A stretch of DNA of 64,000 nt from Halomonas sp. 54_146 (lineage in GTDB: Bacteria; Pseudomonadota; Gammaproteobacteria; Pseudomonadales; Halomonadaceae): assembly GCF_001507855.1 (NCBI RefSeq), contig NZ_LGEN01000004.1, positions 62,001-126,000 on the forward strand, in the 5' to 3' direction. Both the position numbers and the translations under genes were made by a program. Under the pieces are notes generated by a model, which searched no databases, was not told the DNA's origin, and worked only from the letters and a program-made list of their open reading frames with translations. Shown here in pieces: positions 9,014 through 17,504 of this stretch (position 1 is the stretch's first letter; every line of letters begins with the position of its first letter).

Positions 9014-10096
9014 ATGGCCATACCGCTTTCACCACTCACTGCTCATCACTCCGTCGCTATCATCGGCGCTGGCCTATCTGGGCTTGCCTGCGGGGAAGTA
9101 CTGGCAAGCAGTGGCGCTACTATTTCGCTATTTGATAAAGCGCGCGGCCCGGGTGGTCGTATGTCGAGTAAACGCAGGCCTAACGCAACGCTGGATTTAG
9201 GCGCTCAGGCATTTAGCGTACGCAACGCAGACTTTCAGCGCGCAGTAGACCGCTGGCTCGCCGCTGGCTGTGTAGCCCCTTGGCCCACGCGCACCTATCA
9301 GGCTAGTTCAAGTGGCTGGCAGGCGCACAACGATGGGCAAATACGCTACACCGGTGCCCCACGTATGAGCGCCGTCACACGCTATCTCGCTGAAACGTTA
9401 GATGCCCTGCCCAACACAACGCTAACGTGCGCTACGCCCATCGCATCGCTCAAGCGAATACCCACCGGGTGGCAGCTGGTAGACGCTAATGGCACCACCC
9501 ACGGGCCTTTCGATTATGTCGTTATCAGTGCACCCCCTCCCCAAGCCCAGGCACTGCTCGCCCCTTGGGATGCTGAGCTGGCGGCGGCTTGCCAAGCGCG
9601 AAAACAGCGCGCCTGCTGGGCGGGATGGGCAATTTTTGAGCAGCCGCTTCCGCCTATTCCAGGGGTAGATCACGATTGGCAAATGGCGCGAGTAACGCAC
9701 CCAGCCCTTCGCTTAGTGTCTCGCAGTCACACTAAGCCAGGGCGCGAAAACCAGCCTGAAAGCATCAGCCTACTAGCGCAACTTGATTGGAGTGAAGCCC
9801 AGTTAGAGCAGTCACCTGAACACGTAGCCGAACAGCTATTAACCGCACTGAAAAGCATACTCCCCGCCTCTGTTCAGCTGCCTGCCCTGATTGAGAGCGG
9901 CGCTCACCGCTGGCGCTATGCCCAATCGGCGGCCTCGTGTGAAACGGCCTATTTATACAGCCAAGAATTATGCAGCCAAGAAGGCCTGGCCCTATGCGGC
10001 GATGGTTTTGGCGATGGTTTTGCCGATAGCCGCGTTGAAGGCGCTTGGCTGTCGGGTCACCGTTTGGGAGAAAAACTCGTAGGCGGTTCAGATTAA
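9014..10096 (+). CDS. Renalase-like NAD(P)/FAD-dependent oxidoreductase
   Basis: A 360-residue flavoprotein. The N-terminal dinucleotide motif is AIIGAGLSGLACGEVL, followed by the FAD-contact segment FDKARGPGGRMSSKR typical of the renalase-like branch, and a C-terminal FAD motif around ALCGDGFGDG ... VEGAWLSG. The family oxidises or isomerises reduced nicotinamide-type or amine substrates; the real substrate here is unknown. Its position at the head of the photolyase/MerR cluster, with a promoter resembling that of the regulator, suggests light or singlet-oxygen control. The start ATG follows ACGAGGAAAC, an acceptable ribosome site. Confidence 0.88.
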   Translation: MAIPLSPLTAHHSVAIIGAGLSGLACGEVLASSGATISLFDKARGPGGRMSSKRRPNATLDLGAQAFSVRNADFQRAVDRWLAAGCVAPWPTRTYQASSSGWQAHNDGQIRYTGAPRMSAVTRYLAETLDALPNTTLTCATPIASLKRIPTGWQLVDANGTTHGPFDYVVISAPPPQAQALLAPWDAELAAACQARKQRACWAGWAIFEQPLPPIPGVDHDWQMARVTHPALRLVSRSHTKPGRENQPESISLLAQLDWSEAQLEQSPEHVAEQLLTALKSILPASVQLPALIESGAHRWRYAQSAASCETAYLYSQELCSQEGLALCGDGFGDGFADSRVEGAWLSGHRLGEKLVGGSD

Positions 10097-10184
10097 TAAG
10101 CTTACGTTTAATAACCTTCTGCTTAATAGCCGCGAGCCGTTTAATAACCACGAGAATTTAATGATTAAGAAGGATTCTTATAAA

Positions 10185-10230
10185 AGTTGTACCGAATGGC
10201 GACAAGTTGTACAAATGGGCATACAGTATC
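10185..10230 (+). promoter_or_regulatory. Direct repeats and promoter elements upstream of the MerR-type regulator
   Basis: AGTTGTAC occurs at 10185-10192 and again at 10205-10212, exactly 20 bases apart (about two helical turns), each followed by a related AATGG(G/C) sequence. The second copy runs into TGTACAAATGGGCATACAGTAT, similar to the block at 8945-8968. This looks like tandem operator sites of an autoregulated MerR-family repressor. The leader to the ATG is about 120 bases. Apart from these repeats the 255-base gap shows nothing else I can name. Confidence 0.55.
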
Positions 10231-10351
10231 ATGTTAATGTTTAGCTCTTTATCAGGCGACTTTACATGGAACATGAATTATTTTCGCCGCGGCGAACAAT
10301 GACAGACCCCTGCAGCGCTATGCTGCTGTCAACTAAGAGGCATTGGCGCCC

Positions 10352-11272
10352 ATGAGTCATAAGGCGACCCACCCACCCGACACGCCACTCTATCCAATAC
10401 GGGAAGTTTCTCGGTTAACCGGTGTGAACTCGGTCACCCTTCGTGCCTGGGAAAGGCGCTACGGTTTAATTCGCCCTCAACGCACCCCGAAAGGCCACCG
10501 GCTTTACGCCCAGGACGATATAACGCGCATCGAACGTATCCTACAGTGGCTGAATCGTGGTGTGCCGGTCAGTCAAGTCGTCGACTTGCTTGACCAGCCC
10601 GAAACGATTGAAACCCCGATGCCCGACGCGGGTGACTGGGCAAGCCAGCGCCAGCAGCTGCAAGCCACCATTGAAGCGTTAGACCTGCCAAAACTAGAGG
10701 CGTTTTATCATCAAAGTTTAGCGCTTTACCCGCTAAGCATTGCCATTAACGAGCTATGGCAGCCGGTTATTTTAACCCTCGAAGCTAAATGGGCGGTTCA
10801 CGCCGACCACCTGGTTCGCCGCACGTTAGAAGCATTTTTGCGCAGCCAGGTCGGCATTCGGCTGCACTATGCCAATCAGACCACCCGCGGCCCGTTGATT
10901 CTGCTTAATGCCATGCCCGATGATCCTGGCCCACTCTGGGTGCTGATGTCTGCGCTGATGGCCAGCGAACAGGGCTATCGCGTGCAGATGCTTGACCACT
11001 CACTGCCGCTGGAAGACCTGCCCCAGGCAGTGGCGCGGCTGCACTCATCGATGGTGTTGCTTTCCAGCGGCCAGCGCGAGAGCGATAGCTATATTCACCA
11101 AGCGCTGCCAAAAGCGGCAGAGACGCTGAATGTTCCCATTGGCGTGTGCGGCGAAGTAGCCCGTCTGCGTGAAGCCGACCTACGTGATGGGCCGGTGCAT
11201 ATGCTAGGCGATGACTTGCCCCAAGCGATTGCCCGCTTGCGCCCTTTGCTACGCGAGTCTGGCGTACTCTAA
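10352..11272 (+). CDS. LitR/CarH-like MerR-family regulator with degenerate cobalamin-binding domain
   Basis: A 306-residue protein started at the ATG at 10352, with TAAGAGG 11 bases upstream; a TTG at 10343 is too close to that site. Residues 14-80 are a MerR winged-helix domain (IREVSRLTGVNSVTLRAWERRYG). The rest matches the helical plus Rossmann B12-binding module of LitR/CarH photoreceptors. In CarH, adenosylcobalamin is held by a W...EH motif and a lower-ligand His in an ExHxxG-like loop. Here EH is DH (residues 152-153) and the loop reads PDDPGPLW (189-196) with no His. B12-based light sensing is therefore doubtful. It probably still represses the surrounding genes, perhaps with another light input. 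Confidence 0.88.
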   Translation: MSHKATHPPDTPLYPIREVSRLTGVNSVTLRAWERRYGLIRPQRTPKGHRLYAQDDITRIERILQWLNRGVPVSQVVDLLDQPETIETPMPDAGDWASQRQQLQATIEALDLPKLEAFYHQSLALYPLSIAINELWQPVILTLEAKWAVHADHLVRRTLEAFLRSQVGIRLHYANQTTRGPLILLNAMPDDPGPLWVLMSALMASEQGYRVQMLDHSLPLEDLPQAVARLHSSMVLLSSGQRESDSYIHQALPKAAETLNVPIGVCGEVARLREADLRDGPVHMLGDDLPQAIARLRPLLRESGVL

Positions 11273-11290
11273 ACAGCGCGTTTTTTATAC

Positions 11291-11324
11291 TGGCCGTTCG
11301 CCCCCAGCGACCGGCCATTTTTTT
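11291..11324 (+). terminator. Intrinsic terminator between the MerR regulator and photolyase genes
   Basis: TGGCCG (11291-11296) pairs with CGGCCA (11312-11317); the inner GTTCGC and GCGAC extend the stem with one bulge. Seven T follow. It ends only 24 bases before the photolyase ATG, so photolyase transcription depends on read-through or on a promoter inside the regulator gene. Confidence 0.75.
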
Positions 11325-11347
11325 GCTACTACCGCGCAGGAGATTCC

Positions 11348-12760
11348 ATGAAACGGCAGTTAGTTTGGCTGCGCAGCGACCTGCGCATTGACGATAACAG
11401 CGCGCTTGCCGCCGCCGCGGCCAAAGGCCCGGTCATCGCGGTATTTTTGCGCAGCATTCCCCAGTGGCAAGCGCACGGCCATGGGGCCAATAAGCTGGAT
11501 TTTTGGGCACGGGGCGTCGCCGCACTTAAAACAGCCCTCAACGGTTTGAATATTCCGCTGCTGCATCGTGATATTGAGCATTTTGACCAAGCCCCCCAGG
11601 CGCTGCTTGATATTGCGCGTGAACATGACATCGAGCAGCTGCATTTCAATCACGAATACGCGCTTAATGAACAGCGCCGTGACCAGGCCGTGCAGGACGC
11701 CTTTAAGCAGGCAGGCACTGCCGCGCACGGTTACCACGATGCCGTGGCTTTTGCCCCTGGCAGCCTGTTAACCGGAAAAGGGGACTACTACGGTGTCTTT
11801 ACGCCGTTTTCCAAAGCATGGCACAAGCAGATCACCGCCGAACAGCTTGCCCTGCGCGATACCCCTAAGGTGCAAGCGCCGCTGGATATCCAGAGTGATC
11901 CACTGCCCGCACTGCCTGAGCTTGGCAGCGCCCCTGTCGATAGCGGACGATGGCCCGCCGGTGAAACGGCTGCTGCTGACAACTTAGCGCGGTTTTTGCG
12001 CTTTCGCGCTCGGCACTACAACGCCCAGCGTGATTTTCCCAAGGTGCGCGGCACCAGCGAGCTTTCCCCCTATTTGGCCTTGGGAATGATCTCTTACCGC
12101 CAGTGCCTGCAAGCGGTAATGACCGAGAACGGAGGGCATTTAGCTGACGGTGACCTTGGGTTAACCACTTGGGTCAATGAGCTGATCTGGCGGGAGTTTT
12201 ATCAGCATGTAGCGGCTGGCTTCCCTCAGGTGTGTCGCCACCAGCCCTTTCAAGCGCACACCAAGCAGCTTGCATGGCGCGACGATGAAGCAGGTTTTCA
12301 CGCCTGGTGCGAAGGGCGAACGGGGTACCCGATTGTTGATGCCGCCATGCGCCAATTAGTGACAACCGGCTGGATGCACAACCGGCTACGCATGATCACG
12401 GCGATGTTTTTAAGCAAGCACCTGCTGATTGATTGGCGGCGCGGCGAAGCTTTTTTTATGCAGCACTTGGTGGATGGCGAGTTTTGCGCCAATAACGGCG
12501 GCTGGCAGTGGGCAGCCTCGACCGGCACCGATGCCGCCCCCTATTTCCGTATTTTCAACCCCACCACCCAATCAACCCGCTTCGACGCTGAGGGCGAGTT
12601 TATTGCCCACTGGCTTCCCGAGCTTGCCAAGTTACCTGCCAAAGCACGCCATGCACCTGCTCAAGACCTGCTCACCGAGGTTGATTATCCAGCGCCCATT
12701 GTCGACCACAAAGCGGCTCGCCAGCGCGCGCTAGAGGCATTTAAGACGCTCGCTAAATAG
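11348..12760 (+). CDS. phrB: Deoxyribodipyrimidine photolyase
   Basis: A 470-residue class I CPD photolyase; it repairs UV pyrimidine dimers using blue light. The N-terminal antenna domain (residues 1-130, RQLVWLRSDLRIDDNSAL) is followed by the FAD-binding helical domain with RDFPKVRGTSELSPYLALG, WVNELIWREFYQH, RTGYPIVDAAMRQLVTTGWMHN and WQWAASTGTDAAPYFRIFNP. The tryptophans of the electron-transfer chain region are present. Length and motif order match E. coli PhrB. It sits directly after the LitR-like regulator, the classical arrangement for light-induced repair genes, and is preceded by AGGAG. Confidence 0.97.
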   Translation: MKRQLVWLRSDLRIDDNSALAAAAAKGPVIAVFLRSIPQWQAHGHGANKLDFWARGVAALKTALNGLNIPLLHRDIEHFDQAPQALLDIAREHDIEQLHFNHEYALNEQRRDQAVQDAFKQAGTAAHGYHDAVAFAPGSLLTGKGDYYGVFTPFSKAWHKQITAEQLALRDTPKVQAPLDIQSDPLPALPELGSAPVDSGRWPAGETAAADNLARFLRFRARHYNAQRDFPKVRGTSELSPYLALGMISYRQCLQAVMTENGGHLADGDLGLTTWVNELIWREFYQHVAAGFPQVCRHQPFQAHTKQLAWRDDEAGFHAWCEGRTGYPIVDAAMRQLVTTGWMHNRLRMITAMFLSKHLLIDWRRGEAFFMQHLVDGEFCANNGGWQWAASTGTDAAPYFRIFNPTTQSTRFDAEGEFIAHWLPELAKLPAKARHAPAQDLLTEVDYPAPIVDHKAARQRALEAFKTLAK

Positions 12761-12826
12761 GGATATTTTTCGCTACTGCTCGTTTTTATAGGCACGGTTT
12801 TTTTTATAGACACGGAGGAAACTGTC

Positions 12827-13258
12827 ATGGCTGACCCGGCAGCGCTGGAGGCGTTTTGCACCTTTTTTAATAAACTAGACAATACCTGTACAGAAAAGCT
12901 ATACGAGGTATATACTGAAGATGTCATCTTCAGCGACCCGCTGCACCACATTGAAGGCCGCGAGGCGCTAGAACGTTATTTCTCAGCCATGTACGAAAAC
13001 GTAAAGCAGTGCCAGTTCAGCTACCACACTCGCCAGCTGCAAGATCATCAGGCTTTTGTAACCTGGACCATGACCTTTATCCACCCTCGCTTGGCCGGCG
13101 GCAAACCAGTCAGTGTTGAAGGCTGCAGCGCGCTCACCTTTGCCGATGATGGAAGAGTCCTGCGCCACCACGATTATTTTGATGCAGGCGCGATGCTTTA
13201 TGAACACTTACCGTTAATGGGTAGCGTCATTAGATGGTTAAAAAACCGCCTGGCTTAG
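12827..13258 (+). CDS. SnoaL/NTF2-like protein
   Basis: A 143-residue protein with the NTF2-like cone fold pattern: FFNKLDNTCTEKLYEVYTEDVIFSDPLHHIEG near the N-terminus, YHTRQLQDHQAFVTWTMTF in the sheet, and a C-terminal sheet segment HHDYFDAGAMLYEHLP. Close relatives are regularly found beside photolyase, SDR and DUF1365 genes in light-responsive clusters, but no reaction has been established that I know of. The ATG follows a strong GGAGGAA site. Sixteen bases separate it from the SDR start, so the genes form an operon. Confidence 0.85.
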   Translation: MADPAALEAFCTFFNKLDNTCTEKLYEVYTEDVIFSDPLHHIEGREALERYFSAMYENVKQCQFSYHTRQLQDHQAFVTWTMTFIHPRLAGGKPVSVEGCSALTFADDGRVLRHHDYFDAGAMLYEHLPLMGSVIRWLKNRLA

Positions 13259-13274
13259 GATGAGGAGAGGTTTG

Positions 13275-14060
13275 ATGAGCACATGGAAAACACCCCAACG
13301 CATTTGGTTAACCGGTGCCACGTCTGGCATTGGTGAAGCACTTGCGCGCAAACTCATCGCCCAGGGCCACCAGGTAGTGCTTAGCGCACGTAACGCTGAG
13401 GCACTAACAGCGTTGTGTGAAGGCCACCCCAATGCCCACCCTCTCCCGTTGGATGTCAGCGACCGCCAAGCGGTTATTGAGGCAGGCAGCGCCATTGGCT
13501 CGCACCTTGGGGCATTAGATTTAGCGCTGTTTAACGCCGGCACTTGCGAATATCTCAACGCGCAGCAGTTTGATATGGATTTAGTAGAGCGCGTTTTTAA
13601 ACCCAATCTATTCGGCACGCTTTACGGCGTTGAAGCGGCCTTGCCGCTGCTGCGTGCGGCGCGCAAACAGGGCCTGCCTGCTCGGATAGCCGCCACTTCC
13701 AGCGCTTCAGCTTATTTACCGCTGCCTAGGGCGGAAGCCTATGGCGCGTCTAAAGCGGCCGTTAGCTACTTTTTAGAATCTCTACGCTTGGATTTAGCCC
13801 AAGAAGGGATAGGCGTCAGCTTGATCCACCCAGGCTTTGTAAAAACGCCTCTCACCGAGCGTAACGACTTCCCTATGCCGATGCAGGTGACTGCCGAGCA
13901 AGCGGCCGATGCCATTATCGCGGGGCTTGCGAAGGGGCGGCTGGATATCCACTTCCCACGCCGGTTTACCTACCTCATCAAACTGCTGGGGATTTTACCG
14001 CCGGCACTGCGCCATCAAATTGGCCTACGTATGACCCGCACTCAACAGGAGTCCTCATGA
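13275..14060 (+). CDS. Short-chain dehydrogenase/reductase
   Basis: A 261-residue classical SDR. It has the cofactor motif LTGATSGIGEALARKL, an NAG at the end of beta-4 (ALFNAGTCEY), the active-site Ser segment ATSSASAYLPLP and the catalytic YGASK. The HPGFVKTPLT segment follows as usual. The start chosen is the ATG at 13275 after AGGAGAGG; an upstream ATG at 13260 overlaps that site. Its stop overlaps the start of the next flavoprotein gene (ATGA), so the two are translationally coupled. The substrate is probably a lipid or a lipid-derived carbonyl, inferred from the neighbours. Confidence 0.92.
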   Translation: MSTWKTPQRIWLTGATSGIGEALARKLIAQGHQVVLSARNAEALTALCEGHPNAHPLPLDVSDRQAVIEAGSAIGSHLGALDLALFNAGTCEYLNAQQFDMDLVERVFKPNLFGTLYGVEAALPLLRAARKQGLPARIAATSSASAYLPLPRAEAYGASKAAVSYFLESLRLDLAQEGIGVSLIHPGFVKTPLTERNDFPMPMQVTAEQAADAIIAGLAKGRLDIHFPRRFTYLIKLLGILPPALRHQIGLRMTRTQQESS

Positions 14061-15454
14061 GTTCCGTGGTAACAAACAACTCTGGGGCATCCCAGCGTAT
14101 TGCCATCGTCGGCAGCGGCATTAGTGGCATGGCCGCTGGCTGGTATCTTTCCGCCCAGCATGAGGTCACGCTGTTTGAGGCCGATTCACGCCTGGGCGGC
14201 CATACCGCCACCATGGACGTGAACGTTGAGGGGCGCGCTTACGCTATCGATACCGGCTTTATTGTCTTCAACGATTGGACGTACCCGCACTTCCAGCGCT
14301 TGATGGCCACCCTGGGCGTTGTCTCACAAGCCACCGAAATGAGTTTTTCGGTGCATGAAACCGCGCGGGATTTTGAGTACAACGGGCATACGTTAGGGTC
14401 ACTGTTTGCCCAGCGCCGTAATTTGTTTAACCCCCGATTTTATCGCCTATTGAGCGATATCTTGCGCTTTAATAAGCAGGCCACAAAAGCGCTGGAGAGC
14501 CAACAGTTAGACAACAAAGCACTACCCGAGCACATGACCCTGGGTGAATACCTGGACCAGAACCATTACAACCGCGACTTTCAGCAGCGCTATTTATTAC
14601 CCATGGGGGCCGCTATCTGGTCAGCCAGCATCAGTGATTTACGCGCCTTCCCGCTGGCATTTTTTATACGCTTCTTTCGTAATCATGGCCTGTTGTCGGT
14701 CAACCACCGCCCGCAGTGGTACACCCTGGTGGGTGGTTCAAAAAGCTATATCCCCAGCTTAACGGCTCCTTACGCATCGCGCATTCACCTCAATACGCCG
14801 GTGACCCGAATTACCCGCGAGCGTTCTGGCGTGACTATCACCACGCCCGCTGGCAGCCAGCACTTTGATCAAGTGGTGCTGGCCTGCCACGCGGATCAAG
14901 CCCTGGCCATGCTGGGTGACGCCACTGATGTTGAAAAAGAGCTGCTCGGTGCCATGCCGTATCAGGATAACGAGGTGGTGCTGCATACCGACACCACCCT
15001 TCTGCCGCGCCGCAAGCGCGCCTGGGCGAGCTGGAATTACCGCCTGGACCAGCGCGATAGCCAAGAGCGTGTCTCTGTCACTTACGATATGAACATCCTT
15101 CAGCGCATAGAAAGCGACACCACCTTTTGCGTTACCTTGAATGACAGCGCCAGCATCGACCCCAGCAAAGTGCTGGGGCGCTACACCTATGCGCACCCGC
15201 AATTCACCCTGGCAGGCCAGGCGGCTCAGGCGCGTCATGCCGAGATCTCGTCCGCTGCACAGCGCACTCATTTTTGTGGTGCCTATTGGCGTAATGGTTT
15301 CCATGAAGATGGCGTTTGGAGCGCATTGCGGGTAGCCCAGGCGCTAGGCTGTGATGAAGCCGCATCGCCACCGGCACCGCCTTCCGCGCTGCCTGCCCAT
15401 GAGCTTTCTACCCCTGGACTACAAACGCCACAGGGCGTTGAGGGGTTGGGGTGA
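14057..15454 (+). CDS. FAD-dependent amine-oxidase-like protein (NAD(P)/FAD oxidoreductase)
   Basis: A 465-residue flavoprotein. It has N-terminal IAIVGSGISGMAAGWYL and EADSRLGGHTATMDV, then the family segment IDTGFIVFNDWTYPHFQRLM. The C-terminal region GAYWRNGFHEDGVWSALRVAQ closes the FAD site. This subgroup of amine-oxidase-domain proteins is almost always encoded next to DUF1365 and a cyclopropane-fatty-acid-synthase homologue, as here, and is thought to act on membrane fatty acids; the exact reaction is not settled. It has 4-base and 3-base overlaps with the genes on either side. The last 25 residues are Pro/Ala-rich. Confidence 0.92.
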   Translation: MSSVVTNNSGASQRIAIVGSGISGMAAGWYLSAQHEVTLFEADSRLGGHTATMDVNVEGRAYAIDTGFIVFNDWTYPHFQRLMATLGVVSQATEMSFSVHETARDFEYNGHTLGSLFAQRRNLFNPRFYRLLSDILRFNKQATKALESQQLDNKALPEHMTLGEYLDQNHYNRDFQQRYLLPMGAAIWSASISDLRAFPLAFFIRFFRNHGLLSVNHRPQWYTLVGGSKSYIPSLTAPYASRIHLNTPVTRITRERSGVTITTPAGSQHFDQVVLACHADQALAMLGDATDVEKELLGAMPYQDNEVVLHTDTTLLPRRKRAWASWNYRLDQRDSQERVSVTYDMNILQRIESDTTFCVTLNDSASIDPSKVLGRYTYAHPQFTLAGQAAQARHAEISSAAQRTHFCGAYWRNGFHEDGVWSALRVAQALGCDEAASPPAPPSALPAHELSTPGLQTPQGVEGLG

Positions 15455-16239
15455 TGGCTGACGTAATGACGGGGATGATCACCCCTCCGCGCTCACGCAT
15501 TTATCGTGGCACGTTGCGCCACCGCCGTTTTACGCCTAAATCTCACACCTTTAGCTATCACGTGTGGATGGCGTGGCTTGACCTTGATGAGTTACCTGAA
15601 CTGTTCGATAAGGTGCCAGGCTTTAGCGCACGACGCCCCGCACTCGCCCGTTTTCGTCGTGAAGATTACCTCGGCCCGGTGGATCGCCCATTGAAAACCG
15701 CCGTGCGCGAAGAGCTGATTCGTCAGCTGGGCAGCGCACCTAACGGGCGCATTTATATGCTGACCCAACTGCGTACCTTAGGCTGCATGTTTAACCCCAT
15801 TTCGGTTTATTACGCCTACGACCACCTAGGGCGACTAACGGCAGTACTCGGCGAAGTGACCAACATGCCCTGGCGTGAACGTACCCGCTACGCAAGTGCT
15901 GTGGACCCTTCACGCCACAGCCATCAGGCCCATTTCGATAAACACCTGCACGTATCGCCCTTTAATCCCATGGACATGACCTACCGCTGGAAATTTAACG
16001 CCCCCGGCGAAACGCTCTTTTTGCATATGGAGAACTGGCAGGATCAGCAGTGCCATTTTGATGCCACGCTAACCCTTGAAGGTTCACCGGCTACCCGCGG
16101 CGTGTTGCTGAAAACGCTGGCGCGCCACCCCTGGATGAGCTTGAAAACCATTGCGGGCATTCATTTTGAAGCGCTCCGCCTGTGGCTTAAGCGCGTACCT
16201 ATTTATAACCACCCTAAGCGCAAGGAGACTTCAAAGTGA
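15454..16239 (+). CDS. DUF1365 domain-containing protein
   Basis: A 261-residue member of DUF1365. It has the opening RIYRGTLRHRRFTPKSHTF, the motif LTQLRTLGCMFNPISVYYAYD, and HFDKHLHVSPFNPMDMTYRW. The biochemical role is unproven; its fixed association with a flavoprotein and a CFA-synthase-like methyltransferase points to modification of unsaturated fatty acids. ATG at 15454 overlaps the upstream stop codon; a GTG one codon earlier is also possible. Its 3' end overlaps the next gene's GTG start, so translation is coupled. Confidence 0.93.
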   Translation: MADVMTGMITPPRSRIYRGTLRHRRFTPKSHTFSYHVWMAWLDLDELPELFDKVPGFSARRPALARFRREDYLGPVDRPLKTAVREELIRQLGSAPNGRIYMLTQLRTLGCMFNPISVYYAYDHLGRLTAVLGEVTNMPWRERTRYASAVDPSRHSHQAHFDKHLHVSPFNPMDMTYRWKFNAPGETLFLHMENWQDQQCHFDATLTLEGSPATRGVLLKTLARHPWMSLKTIAGIHFEALRLWLKRVPIYNHPKRKETSK

Positions 16240-17504
16240 CGACCCTGCGTTCCACACCCCCCAATAGCCAGCCAGTTGAGCAAGATCGCTTAACGAAGTG
16301 GCTTAAACCGCGCTTAATGGCTCAACTGGACACCTTTCAGGGTGGACGCATTACGCTCATTGAAGGCAACCAGTGCCATCACTTAGGCCAAGCGGGGCCG
16401 CTGCAGGTAACGGTAGTAATACGCCATTCACGTGCCTGGAAACGGCTAGCCTTTGGCGGCACCGTCGGCGCGGCTGAATCCTATATGGACGGCGATTGGG
16501 ATGCCGACGATCTGGTCGCGTTAGTGCGCCTGTTCGCCGCCAACCTAGAGCACGTTAATGGCAAAATGGAAAACGGCAGCGCCCGCATTGCCCGCTGGCT
16601 GCTGGGTGCCGCCTACCGCTTTCAGCGCAATAGCCTCAGCGGCTCGAAACGCAATATTGCCGCCCACTACGACATTGGCAACGATCTGTTCTCGACATTT
16701 TTGGATCGCCACCACTGGATGTACTCAAGCGCCGTTTTTCCCTACCCCGAAGCCAGCCTGGAAGAAGCCTCAACCTACAAGCTGGATTTGATGCTTGAGA
16801 AACTTGACGTGCAGCCGGAGCATCACCTGTTAGAAATTGGCACAGGTTGGGGCGGGTTGGCTATTCATGCCGCGAAAACTCGCGGCTGCCGCGTCACAAC
16901 GACGACTATTTCTGAAGAGCAGTATGCCCATACCCAACAGCGTATCCACGAAGAGGGGCTGGGCGATAAGATTACCCTGCTTAAGCAGGATTACCGTGAA
17001 CTTACCGGTCATTATGACCGGCTTATTTCGGTAGAAATGATTGAAGCGGTGGGGCATCAGTATCTTGATACCTACCTTAACAAGCTGGACAGCCTGCTGA
17101 CCGACGATGGCCAGGCCATGCTGCAAGCCATCACCATTCGTGACCAGCGCTTTGAAGACGCTAAACGCGATATGGATTTTATCAAGCGCTACATTTTCCC
17201 CGGCGGTTTTCTACCTTCGCACCACGCCATGCTAAGCAGCGTGATGCGTAAAACCTCGCTGAACGTGGTCGCGCTGGATGAAATTGGCCCGCATTACGCG
17301 CGCACGTTACGCGAGTGGCGACACCGCTTTGAAGCCAGCCTTGAGCAGGTACGAACGCTTGGCTACGACGAGCGTTTTATTCGCATGTGGCGTTACTATT
17401 TATGCTATTGCGAAGGCGGTTTTATCGAGCGCTCCATTGGCACTTGCCACCTGCTGCTGGCGAAACCGGCGGCGAAACCCACTCCCCTTACGGGCGCGCT
17501 CTAA
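16236..17504 (+). CDS. Cyclopropane-fatty-acyl-phospholipid synthase family methyltransferase
   Basis: A 422-residue SAM-dependent methyltransferase; it uses a GTG start with AAGGAGAC upstream. An N-terminal lipid-binding region is followed by NIAAHYDIGNDLFSTFLD, the hallmark of the CFA synthase family, the SAM motif LLEIGTGWGGLAIHAAK, and VEMIEAVGHQYLDTYL. It transfers a methyl or methylene group to unsaturated acyl chains of phospholipids. In the light/singlet-oxygen type of cluster a related enzyme may make methylated or furan fatty acids instead of plain cyclopropanes; that alternative is inference. It is followed directly by the DUF2878 gene. Confidence 0.94.
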   Translation: MTTLRSTPPNSQPVEQDRLTKWLKPRLMAQLDTFQGGRITLIEGNQCHHLGQAGPLQVTVVIRHSRAWKRLAFGGTVGAAESYMDGDWDADDLVALVRLFAANLEHVNGKMENGSARIARWLLGAAYRFQRNSLSGSKRNIAAHYDIGNDLFSTFLDRHHWMYSSAVFPYPEASLEEASTYKLDLMLEKLDVQPEHHLLEIGTGWGGLAIHAAKTRGCRVTTTTISEEQYAHTQQRIHEEGLGDKITLLKQDYRELTGHYDRLISVEMIEAVGHQYLDTYLNKLDSLLTDDGQAMLQAITIRDQRFEDAKRDMDFIKRYIFPGGFLPSHHAMLSSVMRKTSLNVVALDEIGPHYARTLREWRHRFEASLEQVRTLGYDERFIRMWRYYLCYCEGGFIERSIGTCHLLLAKPAAKPTPLTGAL

